Notes: a model not told the origin generated them from the sequence alone. Positions 53,746 through 63,792 are shown, counted from the stretch's first letter. The stretch is 64,000 bases of DNA from Chitinophagaceae bacterium IBVUCB1 (GCA_002127285.1 NFUW01000002.1:319744-383743), one strand, 5' to 3'. Numbers and translations: made by a program.

Positions 53746-55017
53746 ATGACAGATAATATACAAGCACCGTTGGCAGAGCGTATGCGCCCCAAAACATTAG
53801 ACGGATATATAGGGCAGCAGCATCTGGTAGGCAAGGGCAAGGTGCTGGAGCAGATGATACAAAACCGCAAAGCACATTCCATCATCTTTTGGGGACCACC
53901 GGGTGTGGGCAAAACCACGTTGGCACAAATCATAGCCCACTCGTTGGATATGCAGATATTTTCGCTGAGTGCCATAGATAGCGGGGTAAAGGAAGTAAGG
54001 GCTGTAATAGATGCGGCTAAGAAGCTGGGGCACGCTTTGTTGTTTATTGACGAGATACACCGCTTTAACAAAGCACAACAAGATAGCCTGCTGGGGGCAG
54101 TAGAAAAAGGCATCATTACGCTGATAGGTGCTACTACAGAAAATCCGTCTTTTGAAGTGATAGGTGCGTTACTAAGCCGCTGTCAGGTATATGTACTGCA
54201 ACCACTAACAGAAGAAGAGCTGAAAGAAATGGTGAATCAGGCACTGCTGCAAGACGGTTGGTTGAAAGCACAAAACGTACGTGTAACTGAATGGGAAGCA
54301 CTGCTGCGCCTGAGTGGTGGCGATGGAAGGAGATTGCTGAACTTGCTGGAACTTATTGTAACATCCATGACGGGTGAAAACAGATTTGTAACAGACGAAG
54401 TGGTGCAAGACGTAGTGCAGCGCAAAATGGCATTGTATGATAAAACAGGCGAGCAGCACTACGATATCATATCTGCCTTCATCAAGTCTATACGCGGCAG
54501 CGACCCCAATGCAGCCGTGTATTATCTGGCACGGATGATAGCGGGTGGGGAAGACCCTAAATTCATAGCCCGCCGCATGGTGATACTGGCGAGTGAAGAT
54601 ATAGGCAATGCCAACCCCAATGCGCTGTTACTGGCAACAACTACGTTTCAGGCGGTAGAGATGATTGGCTATCCCGAATGCAGGATAATACTATCGCAAT
54701 GCGCTACTTATTTAGCGTCGTCTGCCAAGAGCAATGCATCGTATATGGCCATCAACCATGCACAGGCATTAGTAGCACAAACGGGCGACCTCTCTGTGCC
54801 ATTACCCATACGAAATGCGCCTACTAAGCTGATGAAAAATCTTGACTATGGGAAAGATTATGCCTATGCCCATAGCTACGAGGGCAATTTCGTTGACCTT
54901 GAATTTCTGCCCGATAGCATTGCAGGTACCAAGCTATACGACCCCGGCAATAATGCCGCAGAAGTACGCATCAGAGAATACCTGCGCAACTGCTGGAAGG
55001 AGAAGTATGGGTACTAA
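53746..55017 (+). CDS. rarA: Replication-associated recombination protein A
   Basis: A 423-residue AAA+ ATPase (RarA/MgsA/WRNIP1 family) that acts at stalled replication forks. Walker A is GPPGVGKT (50-57) and Walker B is LLFIDEIHRF (98-107); the start PLAERMRPKTLDGYIGQQHL, the sensor region TLIGATTENPSFEV and the C-terminal segments IKSIRGSDPNAAVYYLARMIAGGEDPKFIARRM and ASEDIGNANP are typical. The length is complete. Its stop overlaps the convergent cytochrome gene stop by 4 nt. Confidence 0.96.
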   Translation: MTDNIQAPLAERMRPKTLDGYIGQQHLVGKGKVLEQMIQNRKAHSIIFWGPPGVGKTTLAQIIAHSLDMQIFSLSAIDSGVKEVRAVIDAAKKLGHALLFIDEIHRFNKAQQDSLLGAVEKGIITLIGATTENPSFEVIGALLSRCQVYVLQPLTEEELKEMVNQALLQDGWLKAQNVRVTEWEALLRLSGGDGRRLLNLLELIVTSMTGENRFVTDEVVQDVVQRKMALYDKTGEQHYDIISAFIKSIRGSDPNAAVYYLARMIAGGEDPKFIARRMVILASEDIGNANPNALLLATTTFQAVEMIGYPECRIILSQCATYLASSAKSNASYMAINHAQALVAQTGDLSVPLPIRNAPTKLMKNLDYGKDYAYAHSYEGNFVDLEFLPDSIAGTKLYDPGNNAAEVRIREYLRNCWKEKYGY

Positions 55018-55985
55018 CTCTTCAAGTCTATCAATGTTTTATCAATCTTATTCTTTACGGGTTTTACGGTTTGTAAGTATCGGTAGATGGCTTTCAGGTC
55101 ATTATCACTCATACGTTTGAATGGCCCCCAAGGCATAGCACTATGCTTTATAGATTTACCTGCCCTGAAGCGTGTAATAAATGTTTCTTCAGTCCATCCT
55201 ATCATTCGACCTGTTTCTGCATCGGGCGTAATGTTAGGTGTTACACAGGCATAATTGGCAGGGTCTAAGGGAGACTCCATCTGAAAGCCACCTGCAAAAT
55301 CGAGGCCTATAAATGCACCGGTCTTCAAGTCGCGATTGGTATGGCAGCCACGGCAGTTAGCCACGCTATTAGCCAAGTATTTACCGTATGCTATACTTGT
55401 ATCAGGCTGTATTGCTTTCAGCACTTCACCATCTGGCCCTACGGGTTTAATAGCAAATGCCTTTACAATATAGCCGAGTATATTCCACTCATGTTCAGGT
55501 ACTTTGTGTTTTACGGGCTGCATTGTTTTCAGGTAAGAGAAAATAGCACTTAAGTCTTCATCGCTGGTATTATGAAACGGCATGAAGTCTATTAATACAG
55601 TACCATCAGGCTTTACGCCATATCTAAGAGCCCTTGCCAATTCTTCTGTTTTATATTTACCAATGCCAGTTTCTGCATCAGGTGTTATGTTGGGAGTATG
55701 CACTTTACCTACAGGCAGTATGAAAGTGAAGCCTCCTTCAAGCGGGACAATGTCGCCCCGTTCTTTGGCATCTATCATATCTACCTTACCATGGCAGTCG
55801 GCACAGTGTCCTGGTCCATAAACAAGATATTCACCGCGCTTAAGTACAGTACTATCGGTAGATATTGCTATTGTAGGGTAGGGTGCATCGTATGTTGTAT
55901 TTTGCCTACTTGCTACGACAGATGCAAATACTACTATGGAAATTAAAAGACTGACAATCAGCCATTTGAATATCTTTTTTAGCAT
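55014..55985 (-). CDS. Dihaem cytochrome c
   Basis: A 323-residue exported protein with an N-terminal signal anchor (about residues 5-25, FKWLIVSLLISIVVFASVV) and two haem c sites: CADCH in GPGHCADCHGKVDM near residue 59 and CRGCH in VANCRGCHTNRDL near residue 210. The two halves are similar, each followed by NITPDAETG and a segment with a distal Met or His ligand. It resembles cytochrome subunits of membrane dehydrogenases (alcohol, gluconate or nicotinate type), but no dehydrogenase gene is nearby, so its electron donor is unknown. It is convergent with rarA. Confidence 0.85.
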   Translation of the reverse strand: MLKKIFKWLIVSLLISIVVFASVVASRQNTTYDAPYPTIAISTDSTVLKRGEYLVYGPGHCADCHGKVDMIDAKERGDIVPLEGGFTFILPVGKVHTPNITPDAETGIGKYKTEELARALRYGVKPDGTVLIDFMPFHNTSDEDLSAIFSYLKTMQPVKHKVPEHEWNILGYIVKAFAIKPVGPDGEVLKAIQPDTSIAYGKYLANSVANCRGCHTNRDLKTGAFIGLDFAGGFQMESPLDPANYACVTPNITPDAETGRMIGWTEETFITRFRAGKSIKHSAMPWGPFKRMSDNDLKAIYRYLQTVKPVKNKIDKTLIDLKS

Positions 55986-56085
55986 AACTGAGGGGTATTA
56001 GGATAAAATTAATATTCATTTTTTGTTTATGCAATAGAGAATCATTGTATATGCACACTACTGGTAATAAGTCAAATCCGATTTA

Positions 56086-56093
56086 TACTTTTG
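56086..56093 (+). promoter_or_regulatory. -7 element of the deacetylase/formyltransferase pair
   Basis: TACTTTTG, 25 nt before the deacetylase ATG at 56118. A CTGG at 56061-56064 is a weak -33 candidate at 21 nt spacing. Confidence 0.4.
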
Positions 56094-56117
56094 ACATAAG
56101 TAGCAGATACGATTGTC

Positions 56118-56999
56118 ATGCAGTTTTACGATAGCTTTAGAGAAATAGAAAAACAACAACCATTCAGCATCAGGCGTCATGTTAGGAATGCTGTATTGTC
56201 TGGTTTATATCTCAAAGACAATGCTTTGGGTATGGAAGACTTGTTAAAAAAGCCAAGGGTTCAGTTTTTGTACTTCCATCACCTGTTTGCAGACGAGAAA
56301 AATAACATGGTAATGCTCATTGAACGTCTATTAAAGCATCATGTTTTTATTTCTTATTCAGAGGCTGTTACACGTATCCTGTCTGGTACTATAGATAAGC
56401 CATACATCGTTCTCAGTTCAGACGATGGTTTTAAAAATAATCTCCTTGCTGCAGACGTGCTGAATAAATATTCCATTCCTGCTTGTTTCTTCATCAATCC
56501 AGCTGTAACTGAATTACAAGAATTTGATAGGATTGCGCTTCATTGCAGAGACAAGTTAAACTTTCCCCCTGTTGAATTCATGAATTGGGATGATATTGCT
56601 TATTTGCAAAAGTCAGGTCATGAAATCGGTTCTCACACCATGTGGCATGATAATGTAAGCACTATACCAATAGATGCATTTGAGGAAGACCTACACAAAA
56701 CAATAGAAATAATAAAAAGCAAGTGTGGTATTGTACAGCATTTTGCATATCCATACGGCAGATGGTACGATTTCAGCAAGGCTGCTGCCGATATTGTATT
56801 TAAAGCAGGTTTTCAGTCTTGTTCGTCTGCAATCAGGGGGTGTCACATCAATCATTCGGAAACTTTGAAGCAAGAAGATTTATTCATAAAGAGAGACCAT
56901 GTAATATTTGGCTGGAATATGAACCATGTGATGTGGTTTATTGCTAACAATGCTCGCAACGCAAGCGTTGCAAACAATTTATACAACGAAGCGCTATGA
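56118..56999 (+). CDS. Polysaccharide deacetylase family protein
   Basis: A 293-residue NodB-fold protein that probably removes an acetyl group from an N-acetyl sugar. The catalytic elements are LSSDDGFKNN (metal-binding aspartates), HEIGSHTMWHDN (metal histidines) and HFAYPYGRWYDF. No signal peptide is seen, so it probably acts on a cytoplasmic precursor or at the inner face of the membrane. The next gene, a formyltransferase, begins within its stop region (4-nt ATGA overlap), and together they could turn an N-acetyl sugar into an N-formyl one; this is inference. Confidence 0.88.
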   Translation: MQFYDSFREIEKQQPFSIRRHVRNAVLSGLYLKDNALGMEDLLKKPRVQFLYFHHLFADEKNNMVMLIERLLKHHVFISYSEAVTRILSGTIDKPYIVLSSDDGFKNNLLAADVLNKYSIPACFFINPAVTELQEFDRIALHCRDKLNFPPVEFMNWDDIAYLQKSGHEIGSHTMWHDNVSTIPIDAFEEDLHKTIEIIKSKCGIVQHFAYPYGRWYDFSKAAADIVFKAGFQSCSSAIRGCHINHSETLKQEDLFIKRDHVIFGWNMNHVMWFIANNARNASVANNLYNEAL

Positions 57000-57775
57000 A
57001 AGTCTTTATACTCACAAGTTCTTATTCCGGCACTGCCGCACACCATTTGCCTTACTTATTAAATGCTGATGATTTCGAGGTAGTGATGGTGATAGTGAGC
57101 AAAGGCATTATTAAAGACAAAAAGCGTTTTTACATAAAAAAACTCAAGAAGACATTTAAGATAGGTTTGTTAGGAGCTATCAATGGCATCAGAATGCGAA
57201 AATGGTTTAATCAGGGTGTAGATGAATATATTAAGATAGGCGATATAAGGGACATTTGTAAAGAGTATGATATACCTGTTGCAGAAGTGCCGGTTATCAA
57301 TTGTGAGCAAACGGTAGCATACATCAAAGAGAGTGGGGCAGACCTCGGTATCAGCTTAGGTAACGGCTATATAGGTAGTAAGGTTTTCTCATCTGCGCCA
57401 AGAGGTATGATAAACATACATCATGAAATACTGCCTTCTTATCAAAATGCACAAAGTATCATATGGCAAATTTATAACAAGTCATCTGTTACAGGATATA
57501 CCATACATAAAATAGACAAGCACATAGATACAGGAGATATACTGTATCAAAAGGAAGTACCGATACAATTTAAACCCAAGCTGTCTGAAACAATTGCCCG
57601 TACATCAGCCGCATTATTAAAAGCGTCTGCAGATGGATTGGTATACACATTATCGCATTTTGATGTGCTATTTGCCAATGCCAAGCCACAAGGCAAGGGT
57701 ACAAGCTATACCACACCGAGTATATGGCAATTTATTAGAATATTAAATAATTTCTCTAAGCTAAAACATAAATAA
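56996..57775 (+). CDS. Formyltransferase family protein
   Basis: A 259-residue protein of the methionyl-tRNA/sugar formyltransferase fold, which uses 10-formyl-tetrahydrofolate. The N-H-D catalytic set is visible in GMINIHHEILPSYQNAQSIIWQIY and HIDTGDILYQ. It lacks the C-terminal domain of Fmt, so a role in formylating an amino sugar or another metabolite is more likely than initiator tRNA. It overlaps the deacetylase gene by 4 nt and is the last gene before the S10 operon promoter. Confidence 0.85.
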   Translation: MKVFILTSSYSGTAAHHLPYLLNADDFEVVMVIVSKGIIKDKKRFYIKKLKKTFKIGLLGAINGIRMRKWFNQGVDEYIKIGDIRDICKEYDIPVAEVPVINCEQTVAYIKESGADLGISLGNGYIGSKVFSSAPRGMINIHHEILPSYQNAQSIIWQIYNKSSVTGYTIHKIDKHIDTGDILYQKEVPIQFKPKLSETIARTSAALLKASADGLVYTLSHFDVLFANAKPQGKGTSYTTPSIWQFIRILNNFSKLKHK

Positions 57776-57879
57776 TAGCTACTATTACACTAATTAGTTG
57801 CCGATAATACCCTTACAACCCTTTACAGGCATGCGTTCTACACTTTTTGAGAAATATTTTCAGATTTCTTTTCAAATAT

Positions 57880-57911
57880 TTTGTCTGAATAGAAATAAGG
57901 CATTACCTTTG
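57880..57911 (+). promoter_or_regulatory. S10 operon promoter
   Basis: TTTG at 57880-57883 and TACCTTTG at 57904-57911 are 20 nt apart, the same spacing as for rpoBC. It stands 39 nt before the rpsJ ATG. It indicates that the S10 operon starts here and not from an upstream fusA. Confidence 0.75.
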
Positions 57912-57949
57912 CAGTCCCAAATTTTACGGGTTAGAAGATATTTATAAGT

Positions 57950-58255
57950 ATGTCACAGCGTATCAGAATAAAGCTGAAATCTTACGACCATAGCCTGGTT
58001 GATAAGTCTGCAGAGAAAATCGTTAAGACTGTGCGCAATACAGGAGCAGTGGTTACAGGCCCTATTCCTTTGCCAACAGAGAAGAAGATCTTTACAGTAT
58101 TGCGTTCACCGCACGTAAACAAAAAAGCGCGTGAACAGTTCCAACTTTGCACGCACAAGCGTTTGTTGGATATCTATACTTCTTCTTCACGTACAGTTGA
58201 CGCGCTTTCAAAGCTCGACCTGCCAAGCGGTGTAGAAGTAGAAATTAAAGCTTGA
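57950..58255 (+). CDS. rpsJ: 30S ribosomal protein S10
   Basis: S10 (101 residues) binds the 16S 3' domain and is also the NusE antitermination factor. [53 protein letters not shown] and the C-terminal GVEVEIK are conserved. It is the first gene of the operon here. Confidence 0.98.
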   Translation: MSQRIRIKLKSYDHSLVDKSAEKIVKTVRNTGAVVTGPIPLPTEKKIFTVLRSPHVNKKAREQFQLCTHKRLLDIYTSSSRTVDALSKLDLPSGVEVEIKA

Positions 58256-58344
58256 TAGCTTTACAGCTCTTTAACAATATTTGAAAAAACGGTTTATCCC
58301 GATCCACACAAAGGCAATCGGGCGCTAAGCCAAAATATAATAAA

Positions 58345-58962
58345 ATGAAAGGTATTATTGGTAAAAAAATCGGCATGACCAGTGTGTTCGAGCCGAACGG
58401 TAAGCAAACAGCTTGCACCATCATTGAGGCCGGCCCTTGTGTGGTTACTCAAAAGAAGACCGTAGATACCGACGGTTATAATGCGTTGCAGATAGCATTT
58501 GGTGAAGCGAAAGAAAAGAATACTCCACAAGCGCTCATCAATCACTTCGCCAAGGCAAATACATCTCCTAAGGCGATAGTAAAAGAACTTCGTAATTGTT
58601 CCATTGATAAACAAGTTGGTGAATCACTTACCTGCGAAATATTTGCAGAGGGTGAAAAAGTTAGTGTTATCGGTACCACAAAAGGTAAAGGTTTCCAAGG
58701 CGTTGTTAAGCGTCATGGTTTCTCTGGTGTGGGCGAGGCATCGCATGGCCAGCACGACCGTCAGCGCGCTCCGGGTTCTATCGGTGGTTCATCATACCCC
58801 AGCCGCGTATTCAAAGGTATGCGCATGGCAGGCCGTATGGGTGGCGATCAGGTAAAGATCAAGGCATTGCGTGTTGTAAAAGTATTCCCTGAGCAGAACT
58901 ATATATTAGTTAGCGGTTCTGTACCGGGCAGTAATGGTTCAATTGTTTTAATTCAGAATTAA
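58345..58962 (+). CDS. rplC: 50S ribosomal protein L3
   Basis: L3 (205 residues) supports the peptidyl-transferase centre. The start MKGIIGKKIGMTSVF and the segments KGKGFQGVVKRHGFSG and GRMGGDQVK are family hallmarks. It is 89 nt behind rpsJ. Confidence 0.98.
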   Translation: MKGIIGKKIGMTSVFEPNGKQTACTIIEAGPCVVTQKKTVDTDGYNALQIAFGEAKEKNTPQALINHFAKANTSPKAIVKELRNCSIDKQVGESLTCEIFAEGEKVSVIGTTKGKGFQGVVKRHGFSGVGEASHGQHDRQRAPGSIGGSSYPSRVFKGMRMAGRMGGDQVKIKALRVVKVFPEQNYILVSGSVPGSNGSIVLIQN

Positions 58963-58969
58963 TTTAGTC

Positions 58970-59596
58970 ATGCAAGTTGACGTTTTTAATAGTAAAGGTG
59001 AAAAAACCGGTCGTACGTTAGAACTGCCGGAAGATATATTCAATATCGAACCAAACGATCATTGTATATACCTCGCGGTAAAGCAATATCTGGCAGCACA
59101 ACGCCAGGGTACGCACAAAACCAAAACACGTGCCGAAGTACAGGGTGCTTCTAAAAAGCTGCACCGTCAAAAAGGTACGGGTGGTTCTCGTAAGGGTAAT
59201 ATCCGCAACCCTTTGTACAAAGGTGGTGGTACAGTTAACGGTCCGTTGCCGCATGGTTACGACTTCAAACTGAACCGTAAGGTGAAAGACCTTGCTAAGA
59301 TGTCTGCACTCTCTCACAAAGCGCGTGCAAACAAAGTAGTAGTGGTAGAAGACCTGAACATCGAAACGCCCAAAACAAAGGATTTCGCTGCTATGCTCAG
59401 CAAAATGAACGGTACGCAAAAGTCACTGTTCATCATGCCTGAGTATGATGCTAAGCTGTACCTGAGTGCGCGCAACATAACACGCAACAAAACAGTAGTG
59501 CTGAGCGATATGAATACCTACGACCTTGTAAATGCACAAGTACTGGTATTTACCGAAACGGCTGCTAAAATGTTTAACGACACGGTAGAAGCGTAA
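58970..59596 (+). CDS. rplD: 50S ribosomal protein L4
   Basis: L4 (208 residues) reaches the exit tunnel and represses its own operon in some bacteria. The tunnel-loop region KTRAEVQGASKKLHRQKGTGGSRKGNIRNPLYKGGGTVNGP is intact, without the deletion linked to macrolide resistance. It starts 7 nt after rplC. Confidence 0.98.
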   Translation: MQVDVFNSKGEKTGRTLELPEDIFNIEPNDHCIYLAVKQYLAAQRQGTHKTKTRAEVQGASKKLHRQKGTGGSRKGNIRNPLYKGGGTVNGPLPHGYDFKLNRKVKDLAKMSALSHKARANKVVVVEDLNIETPKTKDFAAMLSKMNGTQKSLFIMPEYDAKLYLSARNITRNKTVVLSDMNTYDLVNAQVLVFTETAAKMFNDTVEA

Positions 59597-59636
59597 TAAG
59601 AAAAAGAATTTTCGTAACACGAAATAATAAAAGAAA

Positions 59637-59933
59637 ATGAAACTCACTGACGTATTGGTAAGGCCTGTGATTACTGAAAAAGTAAACACACAAATGGAGA
59701 AATCCGGCCGCTATACCTTTGTAGTGGATAAGAAGGCTAACAAGCTGGAAATCAAAAAAGCGGTAGAAGAATTTTACGGCGTGAAGGTAGCTGACGTGAA
59801 CACCATCGTGGTTCCCGGTAAGGTAAAAAACCGTTTCACTAAAGCCGGCTTTCTGAGCGGCATGAAATCTTCTTATAAAAAAGCAACAGTAACACTTGCG
59901 GACGGCGATTCTATCGACTTGTTCTCAATGTAA
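59637..59933 (+). CDS. rplW: 50S ribosomal protein L23
   Basis: L23 (98 residues) lies at the tunnel exit and serves as a docking site for trigger factor and SRP. VLVRPVITEKVNTQMEKSGRYTFVVDKKANKLEIKKAVEEFYGVKVADVNT is typical. Confidence 0.97.
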   Translation: MKLTDVLVRPVITEKVNTQMEKSGRYTFVVDKKANKLEIKKAVEEFYGVKVADVNTIVVPGKVKNRFTKAGFLSGMKSSYKKATVTLADGDSIDLFSM

Positions 59934-59955
59934 GACTTGATAAAGAACTTAGAAA

Positions 59956-60807
59956 ATGGCATTACGTAAATACAAACCGGTAACAGCCGGCACACGTTGG
60001 AGAATAGGTAACGCTTATGCAGAGGTTACCACTAATGAGCCTGAAAAAAGCTTGTTAGAGCCACAAAAATCTACAGCAGGCCGCAACGCTCAGGGTCGTC
60101 GCTCTATGCGCTACATGGGTGGTGGCAACAAAAAGATGTATCGTATCGTTGACTTCAAACGCGATAAGAAAAACATCCCTGCTACTGTTAAAACAATAGA
60201 ATACGATCCTAACCGTACTGCATTCATAGCACTGCTTAGCTATGCAGATGGTGAGAAGCGTTATATCATTGCCCCTCAGGGTTTGGAAGTTGGCGCAACT
60301 GTTATCAGTGGCGAAAACGTAGCACCCGAAGTTGGTAATGCACTGTTGCTGAAGAATATGCCATTGGGTACTGTAATACACAATATAGAAATGCAGCCCG
60401 GCAAAGGTGGTTCTATGGCACGCTCTGCAGGTACCTATGCACAACTGAATGCGAAAGAAGAAAAATATTGCGTACTGAAAATGCCAAGTGGCGAGCTGCG
60501 CAAAGTGCTGAGCACTTGTATGGCAACTGTTGGTACAGTATCTAACAGCGACCATGGTTTGCAATCAATGGGTAAAGCTGGCCGCAACCGTTGGAAGGGT
60601 ATCCGCCCTCGCAACCGTGGTGTAGCTATGAACCCTGTAGATCACCCGATGGGTGGTGGTGAAGGTCGCTCTTCTGGCGGTCACCCACGCAGCCGTACCG
60701 GTAAATATGCTAAGGGCGAAAGCACACGCAGCACTACCAAAGGCAGCAACAAGCTGATTATACAGCGCCGCAACGGTAAAAAACTTTCAGGTAAATATAA
60801 AAAGTAA
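59956..60807 (+). CDS. rplB: 50S ribosomal protein L2
   Basis: L2 (283 residues) is required for subunit joining and peptidyl transfer. The conserved histidine segment [22 protein letters not shown] is present, as is [16 protein letters not shown] at the start. The length is normal. Confidence 0.98.
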   Translation: MALRKYKPVTAGTRWRIGNAYAEVTTNEPEKSLLEPQKSTAGRNAQGRRSMRYMGGGNKKMYRIVDFKRDKKNIPATVKTIEYDPNRTAFIALLSYADGEKRYIIAPQGLEVGATVISGENVAPEVGNALLLKNMPLGTVIHNIEMQPGKGGSMARSAGTYAQLNAKEEKYCVLKMPSGELRKVLSTCMATVGTVSNSDHGLQSMGKAGRNRWKGIRPRNRGVAMNPVDHPMGGGEGRSSGGHPRSRTGKYAKGESTRSTTKGSNKLIIQRRNGKKLSGKYKK

Positions 60808-60842
60808 ACCGGGCACTGCCCCGACTATAAAATAAACGAATA

Positions 60843-61109
60843 ATGGCTCGTTCAATTAAAAAAGGACCTTATGTAGATGCAAAGCTGGACAAAAAAGTTA
60901 CAGCTATGAACGATGGCAAAGCTAAAAAAGGTGTTATCAAGACGTGGAGCCGCCGCTCTACCATCACACCCGATTTCGTAGGCCAGACGTTTGCGGTACA
61001 CAACGGTAACAAGTTTATACCTGTTTATGTAACCGAATTCATGGTAGGCCATAAACTGGGCGAATTTGCACCTACACGCAACTTTAAAGGCCATAGTGGT
61101 ACAAAATAA
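60843..61109 (+). CDS. rpsS: 30S ribosomal protein S19
   Basis: S19 (88 residues) contacts the A-site finger region. [19 protein letters not shown] and [19 protein letters not shown] with the final FKGHSGTK are conserved. Confidence 0.98.
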   Translation: MARSIKKGPYVDAKLDKKVTAMNDGKAKKGVIKTWSRRSTITPDFVGQTFAVHNGNKFIPVYVTEFMVGHKLGEFAPTRNFKGHSGTK

Positions 61110-61169
61110 TTAATTAAAAAATTTCAGGTGCCGTCTTCTGGCGGTATCGCATAAGTAATAAATAATAAA

Positions 61170-61532
61170 ATGGAAGCTGTAGCTCGTTTACGTAACTATC
61201 CTACATCGCCGCGCAAAATGCGCCTGTTGGCAGATTTGATCCGTGGTATGGATGTAGAAAATGCGCTGAATACTTTAAAATTCAGTACTAAGCATCCTTC
61301 TGTTCCTTTGGAGAAACTGTTGTTGAGTGCCATTGCCAACTGGAGGGTTAAAAATGAAGGTGTTGACGTAGCAGGCGCAAACCTGTATGTAAAAACCATC
61401 TTTGTAGATGGCGGACGTACACTGAAGCGCATGAACCCTGCTCCGCAAGGCCGTGCTTACAGGTTGCGCAAACGCAGCAACCACGTAACAATCATTGTGG
61501 ACAGCAAAACTGCCGTGGCAGCAAACGCATAA
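61170..61532 (+). CDS. rplV: 50S ribosomal protein L22
   Basis: L22 (120 residues) lines the exit tunnel. [36 protein letters not shown] and the beta-hairpin region [23 protein letters not shown] are intact. Confidence 0.97.
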   Translation: MEAVARLRNYPTSPRKMRLLADLIRGMDVENALNTLKFSTKHPSVPLEKLLLSAIANWRVKNEGVDVAGANLYVKTIFVDGGRTLKRMNPAPQGRAYRLRKRSNHVTIIVDSKTAVAANA

Positions 61533-61564
61533 AATTTAAACATTCAACATTAATAATATAACGA

Positions 61565-62380
61565 ATGGGTCAAAAAACTAATCCTATAGGTAACAGGTTG
61601 GGTATCGTTCGCGGATGGGACTCAATGTGGTTTGGCGAGAAAAAAGACTTCGGCCAGAAACTGGTAGAAGATCATAAAATCCGTACTTACCTCAACGCGC
61701 GTATCAACAAAGGTGGTATTTCCCGCATTGTTATCGAGCGTACATTGGGCAAGCTGATTGTAACTATCCATACATCAAAGCCTGGTATTATTATAGGTAA
61801 GGGCGGTTCTGAAGTTGATCGCATTAAAGAAGAGTTGAAGAAACTAACCGGTAAAGAAGATGTGCAGATCAACATCATGGAGATCCGTCGTCCCGAACTG
61901 GATGCGAACATTGTAGGCGAAACAATCGCTCGTCAGATAGAAAGCCGTGTTAGCTACAAGCGTGCCGTTAAAATGGCTATCTCTACTGCTATGCGCATGG
62001 GTGCAGAGGGTATCAAGATAAAAGTTGGTGGCCGTTTAGGTGGTGCGGAAATCGCTCGTTCAGAAGAGTTCAAGCAAGGTCGTACACCATTGCACACATA
62101 CCGTATGGATATTGATTACGCATCTGTATTCTCTCTGACGGTATATGGTAAAATCGGTATAAAAGTTTGGATATGTAAAGGTGAAGTACTGGGCAAGCGC
62201 GACTTGAACCCTAACTTCTCTGCAGGTTCAGACAACCGTGGCAATGCAGCAGGCGGTGGTCGTCCGGAAGGCGGACAGCGCGGTGGTGAAGGTCGTGGCG
62301 AGCGTCGCGGTGGCGGTGAGCGCCGTGGTGGTGGTGAAGGTCGTGGCGGCGAACGTCGTGGCGGTGGCAAAGGCCGTTAA
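61565..62380 (+). CDS. rpsC: 30S ribosomal protein S3 with Gly/Arg-rich tail
   Basis: S3 (271 residues) forms the mRNA entry site with S4 and S5. The KH region ([27 protein letters not shown]) and the C-terminal domain ([35 protein letters not shown]) are normal. From about residue 222 a tail of roughly 50 residues is added, built of RGG, GGGR and GERRGGG repeats with almost no hydrophobic residue, longer than most S3 ends. Such tails resemble RGG boxes that bind RNA; a role for this one is not known. Confidence 0.97.
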   Translation: MGQKTNPIGNRLGIVRGWDSMWFGEKKDFGQKLVEDHKIRTYLNARINKGGISRIVIERTLGKLIVTIHTSKPGIIIGKGGSEVDRIKEELKKLTGKEDVQINIMEIRRPELDANIVGETIARQIESRVSYKRAVKMAISTAMRMGAEGIKIKVGGRLGGAEIARSEEFKQGRTPLHTYRMDIDYASVFSLTVYGKIGIKVWICKGEVLGKRDLNPNFSAGSDNRGNAAGGGRPEGGQRGGEGRGERRGGGERRGGGEGRGGERRGGGKGR

Positions 62381-62420
62381 TTTGTAAAATAATTAGAGCA
62401 ACTATTTAAATATTGTAACA

Positions 62421-62843
62421 ATGTTACAACCAAAAAAGACGAAACATCGTAAAGCGCACAAAGGCAGAATTAAAGGTAACGCACAACGCGGTGCTATGAT
62501 TGCTGCAGGTTCATTCGGGCTGAAAGCGCTTGAACCTAAGTGGATAAACAACCGCCAGATAGAAGCTGCGCGCCAGGCACTTACCCGCCACATGAAGCGT
62601 GAGGGTAACGTATGGATACGCATATTCCCCGACAAGCCCATTACCCGCAAGCCTGCAGAGGTGAGGATGGGTAAAGGTAAGGGTAGCCTCGAATTCTGGG
62701 CAGCCGTTGTGCATCCGGGACGCATCATGTTCGAAATTGATGGTGTACCAATGCAGGTAGCTAAAGAAGCACTGGAACTGGCAGCACAAAAATTACCTAT
62801 CAAAACCAAATTCGTAGTTCGCAGGGATTACGTTGAGGCTTAA
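62421..62843 (+). CDS. rplP: 50S ribosomal protein L16
   Basis: L16 (140 residues) helps A-site tRNA accommodation. The start [24 protein letters not shown] and [24 protein letters not shown] are conserved, as is the [25 protein letters not shown] segment. Confidence 0.98.
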   Translation: MLQPKKTKHRKAHKGRIKGNAQRGAMIAAGSFGLKALEPKWINNRQIEAARQALTRHMKREGNVWIRIFPDKPITRKPAEVRMGKGKGSLEFWAAVVHPGRIMFEIDGVPMQVAKEALELAAQKLPIKTKFVVRRDYVEA

Positions 62844-62915
62844 TAAAAGTAAAATTAGGTTTGCCGCTTTTAGTAACGGGTTGCAAATCGTAATAAATAA
62901 CAAATAGAAATTAAA

Positions 62916-63128
62916 ATGGCAAAAGCAAAAAAAGCGAAAGTTGACGATTACCGTTCGCTGGATAACGAAGCGCTGACAGGCAAAATCAGCGACGAAGAGC
63001 TGCGTTTGAAAAAAATGAAGTTCAGCCATGCGGTAAACCCAATTGAAAATCCGCTTACTATTCGCCAATTGCGCCGTACCATCGCGCGTATGAAGACGGA
63101 ACAACGCAAAAGAGCATTAGGTTTCTAA
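62916..63128 (+). CDS. rpmC: 50S ribosomal protein L29
   Basis: L29 (70 residues), at the tunnel exit. The family C-terminal helix NPLTIRQLRRTIARMKTEQRKR is clear; the N-terminal end is lysine-rich (MAKAKKAKVDDY). It starts 72 nt after rplP. Confidence 0.95.
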   Translation: MAKAKKAKVDDYRSLDNEALTGKISDEELRLKKMKFSHAVNPIENPLTIRQLRRTIARMKTEQRKRALGF

Positions 63129-63143
63129 GTAAATTTTTTATAG

Positions 63144-63410
63144 ATGTCAACAACGACTGAAAGAAAAAGCAGAAAAACCCGTATCGGGATTGTGAGCAGC
63201 AGCAAAATGGAAAAAACCATTACAGTAGCTGTAGAGCGTAAGGTGAAACACCCGATATACGGAAAGTTCGTTAAGAAAACGACTAAATTCCATGCGCACG
63301 ACGAAGCCAGCACTGCAGGTGTAGGCGATACTGTACGCATTATGGAAACACGCCCGCTTAGCAAAACTAAACGCTGGCGCCTGGTAGAAATTATTGAAAA
63401 AGCTAAGTAA
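63144..63410 (+). CDS. rpsQ: 30S ribosomal protein S17
   Basis: S17 (88 residues) binds early in 30S assembly. [45 protein letters not shown] and the [19 protein letters not shown] segment are typical. Confidence 0.97.
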   Translation: MSTTTERKSRKTRIGIVSSSKMEKTITVAVERKVKHPIYGKFVKKTTKFHAHDEASTAGVGDTVRIMETRPLSKTKRWRLVEIIEKAK

Positions 63411-63423
63411 TCTTAATTAAGAG

Positions 63424-63792
63424 ATGATACAACAAGAATCGAGGCTGAACGTGGCTGATAACAGCGGTGCAAAAGAAGTGCTTTGCATCCGTGTGTTGGG
63501 TAACTCTGGCCAGGACTATGCCGGTATCGGAGATAAAATAGTGGTAACCGTTAAGGATGCGTTACCTGGTGGCGGTATCAAAAAAGGTACTGTATCTAAA
63601 GCTGTTATCGTTCGTACCAAAAAGAAATTACGTCGCAAAGACGGTTCATATATCAATTTTGATGACAATGCGGTTGTATTGCTCAACAACTCTGACGAAC
63701 CTCGCGGTACCCGAATCTTCGGGCCGGTTGCCCGCGAACTGCGCGATAAGGGCTATATGAAAATTGTTTCGTTAGCACCGGAAGTATTGTAA
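63424..63792 (+). CDS. rplN: 50S ribosomal protein L14
   Basis: L14 (122 residues) forms an inter-subunit bridge. [26 protein letters not shown] and the RREDGSYI-like [40 protein letters not shown] are conserved. Confidence 0.98.
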   Translation: MIQQESRLNVADNSGAKEVLCIRVLGNSGQDYAGIGDKIVVTVKDALPGGGIKKGTVSKAVIVRTKKKLRRKDGSYINFDDNAVVLLNNSDEPRGTRIFGPVARELRDKGYMKIVSLAPEVL

